Shown: positions 1-7,886, counted from the stretch's first letter. The stretch: DNA of 64,000 bases from Marinobacter sp. C7 (GCF_022343555.1 NZ_JAKQZH010000002.1:186001-250000); one strand, 5' to 3'. Notes: generated from the sequence alone by a model not told the origin. Numbers and translations: made by a program.

Positions 1-2933
1 TCAGTTGCTGTTGCATTCCAACTGCCATCATGGGTCAAAAACATTGCACCAGATGAGGTCCGGGCAACCAATCCATGATCAGCCTTTTCCTTGAGCTCAT
101 AGGTCTTAGCCTGAACAGTTTGGCCTTTGGTGCCTATGGCTTGAATCGAGAGGAAAACCCGCTCATCGGGCAAACCAGATACCGTTACCTTTCGCTGAGT
201 GCGCCCGAACTCCGCAAATTTCTCCCAAGCAGGATTTTCATGATTATTCTCTTTCTGTTGTGCCAGCACCGGGTCATGGGTGAGATAAGCATCAAATCGC
301 GCAATATATGGTTCATCGGCAGGCTCAACTGACCACTCGATTTCAGCGACTGTAGGATCTTCAGAATCGCGAAATGCCTCCACTATCTCCGGAGGTGAGA
401 TCTTTTTGGGCACCACATCCACGTCGATCCGTCGAAAGGGCGTCGCCGAATCATAAGCGCTTCCCACTTGTGAAATCTGGACAAGATTCTTATAAGTTCG
501 GATTTCACTGGATCCCTGATTGTTGAAGCTCATTGATAGCGTTTGGGTTTCCCCCGGCGGAATCTCACCACCGTCGGGGTAGACCGTCAGGTAGCTGTCG
601 TTCTGATAGTCTGCTCGCCAAGTTAGTGACTGCCCACCAACATTTTCGATGGACACTGTGCGGGCAATAGTTGAACTGTCGCCTTCTTCGATGATCTCCG
701 ATATGCCAGTCCCGTTTACCAACATGGATGCGGGCGCCGGACCGCAGGTATTGAGCTTGTCTTCAAAGATCTTGGCTTCTTTTAAACCAATATTGACCCG
801 CAAATCCGCTGGTGAGATTCCAACTACCTCAAAAAACTTCTCGCCGCCCGTAGCTTTCCACTCCAAGACACTGCCCAGTCCTGCATAGATGCCATAGACA
901 AGCGATTCATTACACTCCGATTCAATGTCGTATGAGGCACGTATTTCCGAATAAGCCTCGAAATTAATCGCCGGCCCCATCAGATCGTAGATCTGTACAG
1001 TGGGCTCCGCCGCGGCATACATTCGAAACCGTGCCTCACCTTCAAGGAATGGCTTTGCAGGGCTCCAATCACTGCCGGAACCGCTCGAGTATTCCCAGCC
1101 GGCACCTTTGGAATAGTAAACGCCGGCAAATACCGAGGAGCTCATGGTAGATTCCAGTCCCATCTGCCCCGTGACTTCGCCATTGCCCCCTATATAAACA
1201 TCGACGTAGGGGTTCAAGTACACAGGCACAAAACCAATTAAAAAGGCGGTTCGCGAAAAATATATCCGGCCAAGTAATTCCCTTATAACGTCATTGCCGT
1301 TCGCATCCTTTGGCGTCTTGACCGATCCCTCGACTTTGAGCGCAATGTTCGCTTCATTACTGATTGACGGAGAAACCTTGAAGAACTGTAGTCCTTCGTA
1401 AAACTCGAAGGACGCACTCACATCCAGCTCAAAGGTCACATCAATGCTGCCCGAGAGTTCGACCAGCCTCTCATTAACCTCCCAGACATTGTTGAAAGGG
1501 TTGAGCGATTTACTATCCGCCTCAGCAGGCTCGACCGCCAGTCTGATCACAGAGGAATCATTGCTGGGCTGAACCAATAACTTATAAGGTTTGATCCTGA
1601 GTGACTGAGAGGCTTGGGAGACCAGAGAGCTGGGATACTCTATCGACTCGATGTCATCCGCCGAAAACACCTTGCTGAAAGTTCCCGTCCCTTTTTCGAT
1701 CACATCCGTGAGCTTGGCTTGCGCATAGCCGAACTCCACTGAGTCAGGGTAATTGATTACGTCCAGAATACTGACGAGGAGCGCTTTTCCATTGACAATG
1801 AGTGAGGCCTTGTCGCCCGCGGAAAGGTTCATCAAGCGGCTTTTCAAGGTCGGATCGGAAGGCAGATCTACTGTAATTCGGTCAGCTGTGACCTCGCCGG
1901 TAAGCCCCTCGCCTAGGCCAACAAAATTCGCTGCAATCGAGACTTCGGTGTAACCGAAGTTAATTTCCACGACACGGTCACGCTTAAAACTGCTCAGTTC
2001 ACAGCGAGTGCCATCGACACTAACGCTGTCGCAGCCATCCCATCCCAGTATCTGACTGTCCGAGTCCGGGTAGGCGGTCAGGTAATAACTGTTCGAGCGA
2101 CTCTTGGCTACGTGAAAGCGGCTTTTAATTCGCGACGGGTCGTAAACCCGTTCGCCATTTTCATCCAGCACGTAGCCGGCGCCGAAACCGACCACCGTGA
2201 TGCCGGCATATTGGGAGATTGATTCATCCTGCGCCAGAGAAACACTGCCACCAACGAGGTTTTTGATTTCAGTGTCAACCTCATCAGCGGGCGTGCCCGA
2301 GAGCACTTGAGTCACGTAGGTTTGCGAGTCGCAACAGAGGATTGAGAAATCTAACGCCAGGCTATCGTTGTGCTGCGGATCATTTGGATTGAAGTCGAGC
2401 ACATCCCGGTAGTTTACCGAACCGTCATCATTGAGGTCCTCAGATAGGAACAGGCCGGCAAGGTTGTCCAGATACCGGAGCGAGTCCGTCCGTTCGGATC
2501 GTTGCACATACCGTTTCGAGATGCGCCATACCAGATCGGTCAAGGGGCTGACATGGATGCCGTTGCGGACCGCTTCGGCAGAGGCTACAGCGAAGACTTT
2601 TGCGTTTTCAGAAACCGACAGTGACTGGCCGCTAATATCGGTGCCACCACCTACCCTCACGACAACCAGCTCCTCGGACGACAGTGCACTGAGGTCGACT
2701 TTCCATTGACTCGCACCCAGGCTACCAGAACCGTCACTTACAGTTGTTTCGCCATAAATTGCAGTACTGGAGAGGTTGGTAATCGTTACATCGCCGCCAA
2801 CATTCTTCAGAAAGTAAGCGTGGCTGGTTCCGGGAGGCGTATCTGGGCCGCCTGATGAATAATCGCGACAGCCAAGGAGGGTCAAGAATACGGCGAACAG
2901 TACGAAAAACTTCAGAGATAATCGTATGGGCAT
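1..2933 (-). CDS. Very large lipoprotein, C-terminus beyond the left window edge
   Basis: An open frame of at least 977 codons starts at the ATG at 2933 and has no stop before the window edge, so it is partial. The first residues form a lipoprotein signal peptide ending in the lipobox LLGC (Cys22), so the mature protein is probably anchored in the outer membrane or periplasmic face. Around residues 165-180 there is one EF-hand-type calcium loop (DLNDDGSVNYRD). Near residues 760-880 a stretch with 'ENVGGQSLTW...GGEIPPGETQTLSM' resembles a BACON/ASPM-type beta-sandwich repeat, followed by a fibronectin-III-like segment. Most of the rest is predicted beta-rich and low in cysteine. No enzymatic motif was recognised; a surface-adhesion or matrix role is only a guess. 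It lies immediately left of the gene-cassette array. Confidence 0.85.
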   Translation of the reverse strand, partial: MPIRLSLKFFVLFAVFLTLLGCRDYSSGGPDTPPGTSHAYFLKNVGGDVTITNLSSTAIYGETTVSDGSGSLGASQWKVDLSALSSEELVVVRVGGGTDISGQSLSVSENAKVFAVASAEAVRNGIHVSPLTDLVWRISKRYVQRSERTDSLRYLDNLAGLFLSEDLNDDGSVNYRDVLDFNPNDPQHNDSLALDFSILCCDSQTYVTQVLSGTPADEVDTEIKNLVGGSVSLAQDESISQYAGITVVGFGAGYVLDENGERVYDPSRIKSRFHVAKSRSNSYYLTAYPDSDSQILGWDGCDSVSVDGTRCELSSFKRDRVVEINFGYTEVSIAANFVGLGEGLTGEVTADRITVDLPSDPTLKSRLMNLSAGDKASLIVNGKALLVSILDVINYPDSVEFGYAQAKLTDVIEKGTGTFSKVFSADDIESIEYPSSLVSQASQSLRIKPYKLLVQPSNDSSVIRLAVEPAEADSKSLNPFNNVWEVNERLVELSGSIDVTFELDVSASFEFYEGLQFFKVSPSISNEANIALKVEGSVKTPKDANGNDVIRELLGRIYFSRTAFLIGFVPVYLNPYVDVYIGGNGEVTGQMGLESTMSSSVFAGVYYSKGAGWEYSSGSGSDWSPAKPFLEGEARFRMYAAAEPTVQIYDLMGPAINFEAYSEIRASYDIESECNESLVYGIYAGLGSVLEWKATGGEKFFEVVGISPADLRVNIGLKEAKIFEDKLNTCGPAPASMLVNGTGISEIIEEGDSSTIARTVSIENVGGQSLTWRADYQNDSYLTVYPDGGEIPPGETQTLSMSFNNQGSSEIRTYKNLVQISQVGSAYDSATPFRRIDVDVVPKKISPPEIVEAFRDSEDPTVAEIEWSVEPADEPYIARFDAYLTHDPVLAQQKENNHENPAWEKFAEFGRTQRKVTVSGLPDERVFLSIQAIGTKGQTVQAKTYELKEKADHGLVARTSSGAMFLTHDGSWNATAT

Positions 2934-3037
2934 AATCAGTCCTTTAATGTACAACAAAAACATTTCCATATTGAGCCAGCACCGTAACACAATTTAATGC
3001 GAACGAACGATGAACAACTTACAACCGCCATAACTCA

Positions 3038-3202
3038 GTGAAACGAAAACATAGACTCGTAAGAAGAGGCAGCTCACAGGGCATTGAGAACATCTTCTAC
3101 CCGGAAGGGATCATGGCGTTCCTATACGCCTATCCCTATGTCGAGAAGATACCGGTGACCATCACCGGGGGAAGTGCAGAACGAACTGGAATGATTGGTT
3201 AG
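3038..3202 (+). other. Short open frame / possible gene remnant at the end of the cassette array
   Basis: A plus-strand frame from a GTG at 3038 to TAG at 3200 would encode about 54 residues, with a protein-like C-terminal part (ENIFYPEGIMAFLYAYPYVE). There is no clear ribosome binding site. It ends inside the core site GTTAGGC at 3198-3204. It may be the truncated 3' end of a gene left when the array end formed, or chance. I could not identify a family. Confidence 0.2.
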
Positions 3203-3921
3203 GCATGTTGGTCTATTTCTAGCCTGGCTACGACTTCCGCAATCAAAATTTCGAACGCTGCCTTATATGGTTCGATTTGGTTTTTAGTCGGGATGTGCTC
3301 TGATTTTCTGATCGTCATGTGCGTATGGAGATCAGCAATGGGTCGTGCTTCATCCTCCAGCCGGCCTAGGACCGATTTCAAGCTGCGACCTGACTGGGCA
3401 ACCACCTCTTTAAACGATTTTACTTCAAATATCGGTGGCACATGGTTCATAACGGCGCGGAGTAAAAGTACAGACGTAATGTAGTTACCTCTGGCATATG
3501 CATCGTTCAGCTCTTCACACATTTTGACGAGCTTGATGGCATCAAATTTACCTTTCGGGGCGGCTTTCAGGCCCATCAATAAGTCGGCATTCAAAAATGC
3601 GGAATTGCTTGCGACGATGTCTCCGTAGTTCGGTTCTTTGCTCGCTTCCCACAACGCGTCGATCACAACGTATAGCTCACTTCGTAAATCGTGGGCGTGT
3701 GCAATATAAGGCGGTACATCCAAATCTAATGAAGCGACAAGATCGGCAAGGTCAGGATCGCCAATACGTTTTACGGCTCCGACGAAACGACGGGCGATAT
3801 CCCGAAATCCGGCGCTATAGGCATATTGGAGATCTGGATCATCACTCGGACTGCATTGGCCGAGTGGAAATTGTTCGATCTCATCCCCGAGTTTGGTAGC
3901 TAAATCGAGTGCAGTCGTCAC
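3199..3921 (-). CDS. Cassette gene A: hypothetical protein with HEPN-like motif
   Basis: 240 residues with GTG start preceded by GGAG. The protein is soluble and mainly helical. A segment near residues 135-165 (YITSVLLLRAVMNHVPP) contains R-x4-H (RAVMNH), the spacing of the HEPN ribonuclease motif, inside a helical context; this is suggestive but not proof. The stop codon TAA overlaps the core site at 3198-3204. This is the last cassette of the array: no proper attC follows on its left. No defined family was recognised. A nuclease toxin or defence role is inference only. Confidence 0.75.
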   Translation of the reverse strand: MTTALDLATKLGDEIEQFPLGQCSPSDDPDLQYAYSAGFRDIARRFVGAVKRIGDPDLADLVASLDLDVPPYIAHAHDLRSELYVVIDALWEASKEPNYGDIVASNSAFLNADLLMGLKAAPKGKFDAIKLVKMCEELNDAYARGNYITSVLLLRAVMNHVPPIFEVKSFKEVVAQSGRSLKSVLGRLEDEARPIADLHTHMTIRKSEHIPTKNQIEPYKAAFEILIAEVVARLEIDQHA

Positions 3922-3936
3922 GAATTACTCCATACT

Positions 3937-4014
3937 GCCTAACGCCCGACTCACGCGCCGGTTTGGAGCCGCGAAGCGGCGGAAAATCGGTCGCGGTGCA
4001 CCCGATTGTTAACG
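3937..4014 (-). repeat. attC recombination site 1
   Basis: On the minus strand the site opens with the GTTAAC core (containing the stop codon of cassette gene B) and closes with the consensus GTTAGGC. The interior contains a perfect short hairpin (GCCGCTTCGCGGC) and arms that pair imperfectly (CGGGTGC / GAGTCGGGC), as in attC folds. Length is 78 bp. Confidence 0.8.
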
Positions 4015-4689
4015 TTTCTCCGGTACAAAATACGGAAAAGCCAACCCTGGGTTGAGTTCAGAGAAGATATCATCCAACCGATAAGGATCTTCCTCCCAAG
4101 CAATCCCGCCCCAAGACAACGCTCCTTGTTCCAGAGCTATCGCCATAGTTTTCATGTAACGCGTTAGATTTAAGTAAGCGATATGAGGCTCGTCCTCGAT
4201 GAAATGGAACACTACTGGGCTTGCTATCTTGCGGTCTTCATCGCACTTTACGCCATACCATTCGCCCTCGAACTCAAAAACTGGAACCCAATCAGGCTCC
4301 CAGAGCGACCATTCTTGGGTTGTTAATTCGCGGTACTCTGCTAAAGCTTCCTCAACTGAAAGGAAACGGTGATACCAGATAAAATTTGAAGTGCTTTCTC
4401 CGTTGTGCCACTTCCATATTTCCAACAACTCCTGCGGAATCTTACATTGGAGCTCCCTCTCCAGCTGAGCAATATCCTCTGGTTTAGCTCCTTGATTCAG
4501 TTGTATTCCCGTTTCGTTGCCCTGATGATGCCCTTCGATCGTTTCAAGGGCCGCTCTAAGTTCGGCTATATCCGCTGCATCCGAGGCATTCTTCAAATCG
4601 ACTTCACCTATGAGTGAGTAAGAGTTGTCAGCAGGGTTGCATGCCATCAGTAATAGCCCGAAGAGGATTATGCCGAGAAGTCTAATCAT
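4009..4689 (-). CDS. Cassette gene B: lipoprotein with SMI1/KNR4 (SUKH)-type domain
   Basis: 226 residues from the ATG at 4689, which lies only a few bases after the GTTAACG core of attC2. The N-terminus is a lipoprotein signal (IRLLGIILFGLLLMAC). The middle (around residues 70-140) carries the SUKH/SMI1 signature: a 'PEDIAQLERELQCKIPQELLEIWKWHNG'-type opening with helix, proline and the WxxHNG turn, then a 'FLSVEEALAEYRELTTQEW' segment and a W-rich C-terminal half. SUKH proteins are frequently immunity proteins against polymorphic toxins, but SMI1-like proteins also have other roles. The lipid anchor is unusual for the family and would place it in the periplasm. Confidence 0.85.
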   Translation of the reverse strand: MIRLLGIILFGLLLMACNPADNSYSLIGEVDLKNASDAADIAELRAALETIEGHHQGNETGIQLNQGAKPEDIAQLERELQCKIPQELLEIWKWHNGESTSNFIWYHRFLSVEEALAEYRELTTQEWSLWEPDWVPVFEFEGEWYGVKCDEDRKIASPVVFHFIEDEPHIAYLNLTRYMKTMAIALEQGALSWGGIAWEEDPYRLDDIFSELNPGLAFPYFVPEKR

Positions 4690-4692
4690 GAT

Positions 4693-4782
4693 CGTTAACG
4701 CTGAGGTAACCGGCGCCAGAGCGCCAGCGAAGGGAACCAAAAGCGGCACGCTTTTGGCGTCCGGTTGACTGCCTTGTTAAGG
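4693..4782 (-). repeat. attC recombination site 2
   Basis: On the minus strand it starts with CCTTAAC and ends with GTTAACG. Internal arms (CCAAAAGCGTGCCGCTTTTGG and CGCTGGCGCTCTGGCGCC) are strongly self-complementary. Length is 90 bp, and the stop codon of cassette gene C lies in the first core. Confidence 0.8.
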
Positions 4783-5106
4783 CTCAGGGTCAATTCCGAA
4801 TTCTTTGGCAAACTCTGGATCGATCCAAGCCGATTTGACTTTGCCTCGTTCTAATTCCACTTCCGATGGCGCAACACAGCAATCGACAAATTCCTCCATC
4901 GATTCGGCAATGATTGAAGCCTGCCCTGTTTCATGATCCCAAAAGGAGACTCCTGCTGCCGACTTGAGGAAAAAATTGCCGCACTCATCTTCTGCAATCA
5001 AATCTGCTTTGGGAACATCATCAGGGTATGGCCCGCTGGCTTTTCGAAGCACACCATATTCAGTGCCATCCGTTGCTTTAAATACCTTCCCGTAGATCTG
5101 ATTCAA
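4777..5106 (-). CDS. Cassette gene C: small SUKH-like protein
   Basis: 109 residues. The only usable start is TTG at 5106 (MNQIYGKVFK...), since the next Met is far inside; a weak AAAAG precedes it. The pattern 'ECGNFFLKSAAGVSFWDHETG' followed by 'IIAESMEEFVDCC' is typical of short SMI1/KNR4-type immunity-like proteins. It is a soluble cytoplasmic protein. It sits next to another SUKH-like cassette (gene B), so the array carries two unrelated copies of this fold. Function as an immunity protein is inferred from the fold only. Confidence 0.75.
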   Translation of the reverse strand: MNQIYGKVFKATDGTEYGVLRKASGPYPDDVPKADLIAEDECGNFFLKSAAGVSFWDHETGQASIIAESMEEFVDCCVAPSEVELERGKVKSAWIDPEFAKEFGIDPEP

Positions 5107-5116
5107 GATTCTTTTG

Positions 5117-5194
5117 CCTTAACGCTGAGCACAGCGGCGCCACGTCAGTGGCGTCCGGCGGCCATCGGCCGCGTACTGATGCGCCTTGTTAATT
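5117..5194 (-). repeat. attC recombination site 3
   Basis: On the minus strand it opens with AATTAAC and closes with GTTAAGG. The centre holds GCGGCCGATGGCCGC and CGCCACTGACGTGGCG hairpins. Length is 78 bp, and the stop of cassette gene D is in the first core. Confidence 0.8.
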
Positions 5195-5608
5195 TGATGC
5201 ACCTTCGTCAACTCCGAAAGCCTGCCTTACAGGTTGGGTGAAGAAATATACGGTAATCGCTACCGGAATTATGACTGAGGTGATGAAAGAGATCTGAAAC
5301 TCTTGATCGGGCGCCACACCTAAACCCCAAAGCATGACATCAGATAAGTTGTTGAGTCCGAGGAGAGCAACAAGAATTAAGAATACCCAGTAGGCCCATT
5401 TCTTGAGGGCTATAACCGCGAATGATGTTAAGAAAGCAATTACGGAAAAAGCCAACAGAGCAATGGACAACCCCGAAAAATTGCCACTCATCAACACACT
5501 TACAAAGCTAGCACCTGATGAAATCATCAACCAAATTGCAGCGAGTGCTACACCACCCGGGCGCTTCGAGTCGATATCTTTCTGGTTAGATACTTCCCGT
5601 GCTTCCAT
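5189..5608 (-). CDS. Cassette gene D: small integral membrane protein
   Basis: 139 residues starting at ATG 5608 with a good GGAG ribosome site. After a polar N-terminal tail of about 20 residues there are four hydrophobic segments (about residues 20-40, 45-68, 70-92 and 105-125), so it is an inner-membrane protein. No catalytic or transport motif is visible and no family was recognised. It is flanked by attC3 and attC4. Confidence 0.75.
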   Translation of the reverse strand: MEAREVSNQKDIDSKRPGGVALAAIWLMISSGASFVSVLMSGNFSGLSIALLAFSVIAFLTSFAVIALKKWAYWVFLILVALLGLNNLSDVMLWGLGVAPDQEFQISFITSVIIPVAITVYFFTQPVRQAFGVDEGASN

Positions 5609-5629
5609 GTTGGGTTCTACTCCTTTAGA

Positions 5630-5716
5630 AATTAACGCCAGCCATAAGCGGCGCCCTGAAAAGGGCGTCCGGTGGAGGGCCTTCGGCCCGGAACAACCTT
5701 AATGGCCTTGTTAGAT
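5630..5716 (-). repeat. attC recombination site 4
   Basis: On the minus strand it starts with the consensus ATCTAAC and ends with GTTAATT. The interior contains GGGCCGAAGGCCC and GGACGCCCTTTTCAGGGCG self-complementary arms. Length is 87 bp. Confidence 0.8.
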
Positions 5717-5717
5717 T

Positions 5718-5990
5718 TTATATGCATACCCCGTACATCCTGCACCAAAGCCATAAGCTAAAATAAGCAATAGCAACAAGCATTAATGGGCTATAAACCA
5801 ACAACACTAGGCCACGTGGTCTGATTCCCATTGGCAGTTGCCATAAGGCAACGATGCCCCCTAGTGTGGAAACTACTGAAAGAACATGAAGATCGAGCTC
5901 AGTCCCTGATGCAGTAGTTGCTACTGATAATAAAATCACTATCAGTGGAGGTAATGTGGTAGCACCTATAATGCTAGCGGCTATACGCAT
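5718..5990 (-). CDS. Cassette gene E: very small membrane protein
   Basis: 90 residues from ATG 5990 (MRIAASIIGATT...). A longer frame extends upstream to 6065, but that part lies in attC5, so the shorter start is preferred. Two or three hydrophobic helices cover most of the protein (about residues 5-25, 35-53 and 60-82), and it ends WCRMYGVCI. No recognised family. The ribosome binding site is weak (CGGACAGAA). Confidence 0.65.
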   Translation of the reverse strand: MRIAASIIGATTLPPLIVILLSVATTASGTELDLHVLSVVSTLGGIVALWQLPMGIRPRGLVLLVYSPLMLVAIAYFSLWLWCRMYGVCI

Positions 5991-6005
5991 TTCTGTCCGA
6001 TGACA

Positions 6006-6078
6006 ATCTAACGCCCGCGTTACGGGCTGGTTTGTAGCGCCAGTGAAAAACCAGTCCCGGTACACGCGCTTGTTAAAA
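6006..6078 (-). repeat. attC recombination site 5
   Basis: On the minus strand it begins TTTTAAC and ends with the consensus core GTTAGAT. Arms CGCGTGTACCGGGACTGG and AACCAGCCCGTAACGCGGGC pair imperfectly. Length is 73 bp. Confidence 0.8.
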
Positions 6079-6083
6079 GTTGA

Positions 6084-6320
6084 CTACTTCAGCCTGCCAT
6101 TGGTGGCCAGTAATCGGAGAACGAGATTTTCACCGATCTCCGCGTATTGTTCTTTGGACAATGACATAGAATCTAGATCACCGGACGGATATGCATTGCA
6201 CGTATACAGCGCCATCTTGCTCCAAGTCGTTGGTTCCGCGGACGCATCAGTCTCAATATCGTCGAACGTGAGTCTCGCCTTCTCACCATCCCTCTCGATG
6301 TATGCGGCTACCCCTTTCAT
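6084..6320 (-). CDS. Cassette gene F: small hypothetical protein
   Basis: 78 residues from ATG 6320 (MKGVAAYIERDGEK...), with AAGGAG upstream. The in-frame extension to 6407 belongs to attC6. It is soluble and acidic, with no signal peptide, membrane segment or known motif. Placement between attC5 and attC6 identifies it as cassette cargo. Function unknown. Confidence 0.65.
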   Translation of the reverse strand: MKGVAAYIERDGEKARLTFDDIETDASAEPTTWSKMALYTCNAYPSGDLDSMSLSKEQYAEIGENLVLRLLATNGRLK

Positions 6321-6340
6321 GCTACGGACTCCTTCAAGAC

Positions 6341-6416
6341 TTTTAACGCTGGCGTAACGGGCCGGTTTGTGGAGCGGCAGCGGAACAAAGCGGTCCCGTT
6401 GACGCATTTGTTATAA
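6341..6416 (-). repeat. attC recombination site 6
   Basis: On the minus strand it begins TTATAAC and ends GTTAAAA. The interior has GGGACCGCTTTGTTCC / CCGCTCCACAAACCGG type arms similar to attC5, so sites 5 and 6 are related. Length is 76 bp. Confidence 0.75.
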
Positions 6417-6419
6417 CAT

Positions 6420-7157
6420 TCATTCTACAATTTTCTTCTGCTTTTGATATTCCTGCTTAAGGCAGCCAAATAAATTATCGACAAGATTATAGAGCTGGTT
6501 ATTAATATTACTAAATTCAGACTTTTTCTCTGAGAGGTACCGCTTAAGGCTCTCAGTACGAACATATTTATAAGCTTTAACTGTCTTCTCATCATCAATG
6601 TGCTCGAAGTCATTAAGATAAAATAATTCAAACTTTTTGAGCTCTCTATCTAACAAGGAATGACGGTGAATCAGTGTATGCCTTGCTTGCTCATGTTCTT
6701 TAAGGTACCGAGAAATTGCTTTTATCGCCTTATGAACGTCGGGACGGTGCTGTACCTTGTAGTTACTGACTATAATCCCATGATTGACTTTTTCTTCATT
6801 GATACATAAATGAAAAACAGCATTTACAAGTTGAAGGACTCGATCATGTACAGATTTTATGCGAATTAGGTAATTTTCAATGTTGTATATCAGATGATCC
6901 GCCCGAGAAGCATTCTTCTTCGAGTAATCGAAATTCGACAACAGGTCGATTGCTAAGTCCAGCTGTTTACACCAAGAAACTGTGTTTACCAAATAAAAGC
7001 CGACCTTTTGGACGTAATATTGGTACTCAGATAATTCAAGATCCTCAGGCAGTTCGGTTGCCAATCTATCGATTTCAATATCAGAAAAAGCTTCTTTTCC
7101 GTCTTCGATAACAGATAAAAAGAAATCAGTTTCTTCCAATTTTTGAAAATTACCCAT
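6420..7157 (-). CDS. Cassette gene G: AT-rich gene for a HEPN-like protein
   Basis: 245 residues from ATG 7157 with AGGAAAG upstream. Base composition is visibly more AT-rich than the flanking chromosome, a sign of recent acquisition. The protein is highly helical and lysine-rich. Around residues 155-170 it has ARHTLIHRHSLLD, which contains R-x4-H (RHTLIH), the catalytic spacing of HEPN RNases; overall layout recalls the Cthe_2314-type HEPN proteins. HEPN proteins are often toxins or antiviral effectors, but no antitoxin partner is evident inside the cassette. Confidence 0.75.
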   Translation of the reverse strand: MGNFQKLEETDFFLSVIEDGKEAFSDIEIDRLATELPEDLELSEYQYYVQKVGFYLVNTVSWCKQLDLAIDLLSNFDYSKKNASRADHLIYNIENYLIRIKSVHDRVLQLVNAVFHLCINEEKVNHGIIVSNYKVQHRPDVHKAIKAISRYLKEHEQARHTLIHRHSLLDRELKKFELFYLNDFEHIDDEKTVKAYKYVRTESLKRYLSEKKSEFSNINNQLYNLVDNLFGCLKQEYQKQKKIVE

Positions 7158-7169
7158 GACTTTCCTGAG

Positions 7170-7283
7170 TTATAACGCCCGGCACAGCGGAAACCGTAGT
7201 GTAGTGGCTTTGTGCAACAATGGGCGAAGCCCATACACAAAGCCGCGAAGCGGAGGTTTTCCGACTGCTGCCGATTGTTATGC
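7170..7283 (-). repeat. attC recombination site 7
   Basis: This is the longest site (114 bp). On the minus strand it begins GCATAAC (forward GTTATGC at 7277-7283) and ends GTTATAA. The interior has long complementary arms, for example GGCTTTGTG and CACAAAGCC around a GGGCGAAGCCC-type core. Confidence 0.8.
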
Positions 7284-7311
7284 ATACCTCGACGTCTTTA
7301 AGTTGAGTGAA

Positions 7312-7581
7312 TTATTCTGGTTTATAAAAATAAGGTTCATATATGGCTCTATCTACCTTATATGGTCCTTCCATATCCTCAGGAAGTAATTCAGGATGCT
7401 CTTTCCAGAGAGGTTGAAGAACTTCCAGAAATAACTCACCCATTACTTTACCAATTCGTTGTCGATACTTTTCAAAGTTTTCTTTACTGTCATGGTCCAT
7501 TACGAAACGTACACTTTGGTCCAACTTTCCAGACACTTGCATTAACAATATGCTTAATTTCTCAGCATCGTCTTTATTCAT
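7312..7581 (-). CDS. Cassette gene H: small hypothetical protein
   Basis: 89 residues from ATG 7581 (MNKDDAEKLSILLMQVSGK...). It is acidic and helical, ending EPYFYKPE, with no signal peptide, membrane helix or known catalytic motif. Just upstream, at 7602-7608, the minus strand reads GTTATGC, an integron core site, so this is the first cassette of the visible array. Function unknown. Confidence 0.7.
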   Translation of the reverse strand: MNKDDAEKLSILLMQVSGKLDQSVRFVMDHDSKENFEKYRQRIGKVMGELFLEVLQPLWKEHPELLPEDMEGPYKVDRAIYEPYFYKPE

Positions 7582-7617
7582 GATTTTAATCCATTCGAAA
7601 TGCATAACAGCCAATTA

Positions 7618-7883
7618 TACGAACGCGTTCGTATATCACCCGTTCGTAAAACTCCATTTAAAAGCACTCAGGAACAGCTCCCGATTTTCCGTAAAAACAA
7701 AACCTTATGAGCCTTCCATCACGGCTACGCCGGAGTTATACGCCCACCTCTGAGTCACCCCTGCTCATAGCCAAGGGCGTATAACTCCGCCCGTGCTTTT
7801 TCCTCTTTTCAACACTATCAGATAGATACAGGGATTTCTCATGCAACTTTCGGAGTTTTGCGAACGCGTTCGTATAACTCCGG
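7618..7883. repeat. Nest of related inverted repeats at the array boundary
   Basis: The gene-free gap 7582-7886 holds several copies of two linked motifs. The palindrome CGAACGCGTTCG occurs at 7620-7631 (within TACGAACGCGTTCGTATA) and again at 7861-7872. The motif CGGAGTTATACGCCC at 7731-7745 has a perfect 15-bp inverted partner ending at 7794 with about 29 bp between them, and CGTATAACTCCGG recurs at 7871-7883. CGGAGTTTTGCGAACG at 7851-7866 also pairs with the latter. The orientation (GTTA outside, TAAC inside) is opposite to a normal attC, so this is a distinct repeat family abutting the cassette array. Confidence 0.7.
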
Positions 7884-7886
7884 CTC

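Larger units (their letters stand above)
3198..7608 (-). mobile_element. Integron-type gene-cassette array lacking an integrase (CALIN)
   Basis: Eight minus-strand genes, mostly small, are each followed (in their own direction) by an imperfect palindrome of 73-114 bp that begins with a TAAC-type core and ends with a GTTAGGC, GTTAGAT, GTTAAAA or GTTATAA-type core. Stop codons of the genes commonly overlap the first core, as in integron cassettes. All cassettes face the same way. A class-typical array would have attI and a divergent integrase gene to the right (beyond about 7610), but the next genes are a CLCA_X protein and a crotonase, so the integrase is absent, lost, or elsewhere in the chromosome. 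The cargo differs from its neighbours in being small, poorly conserved and partly AT-rich. Confidence 0.8.

Noticed and set aside
7731..7794. Perfect inverted repeat CGGAGTTATACGCCC as an attC site
   Set aside because: Core orientation is reversed (GTTA outside, TAAC inside) compared with the true sites in the array, so it is listed only as a repeat family.
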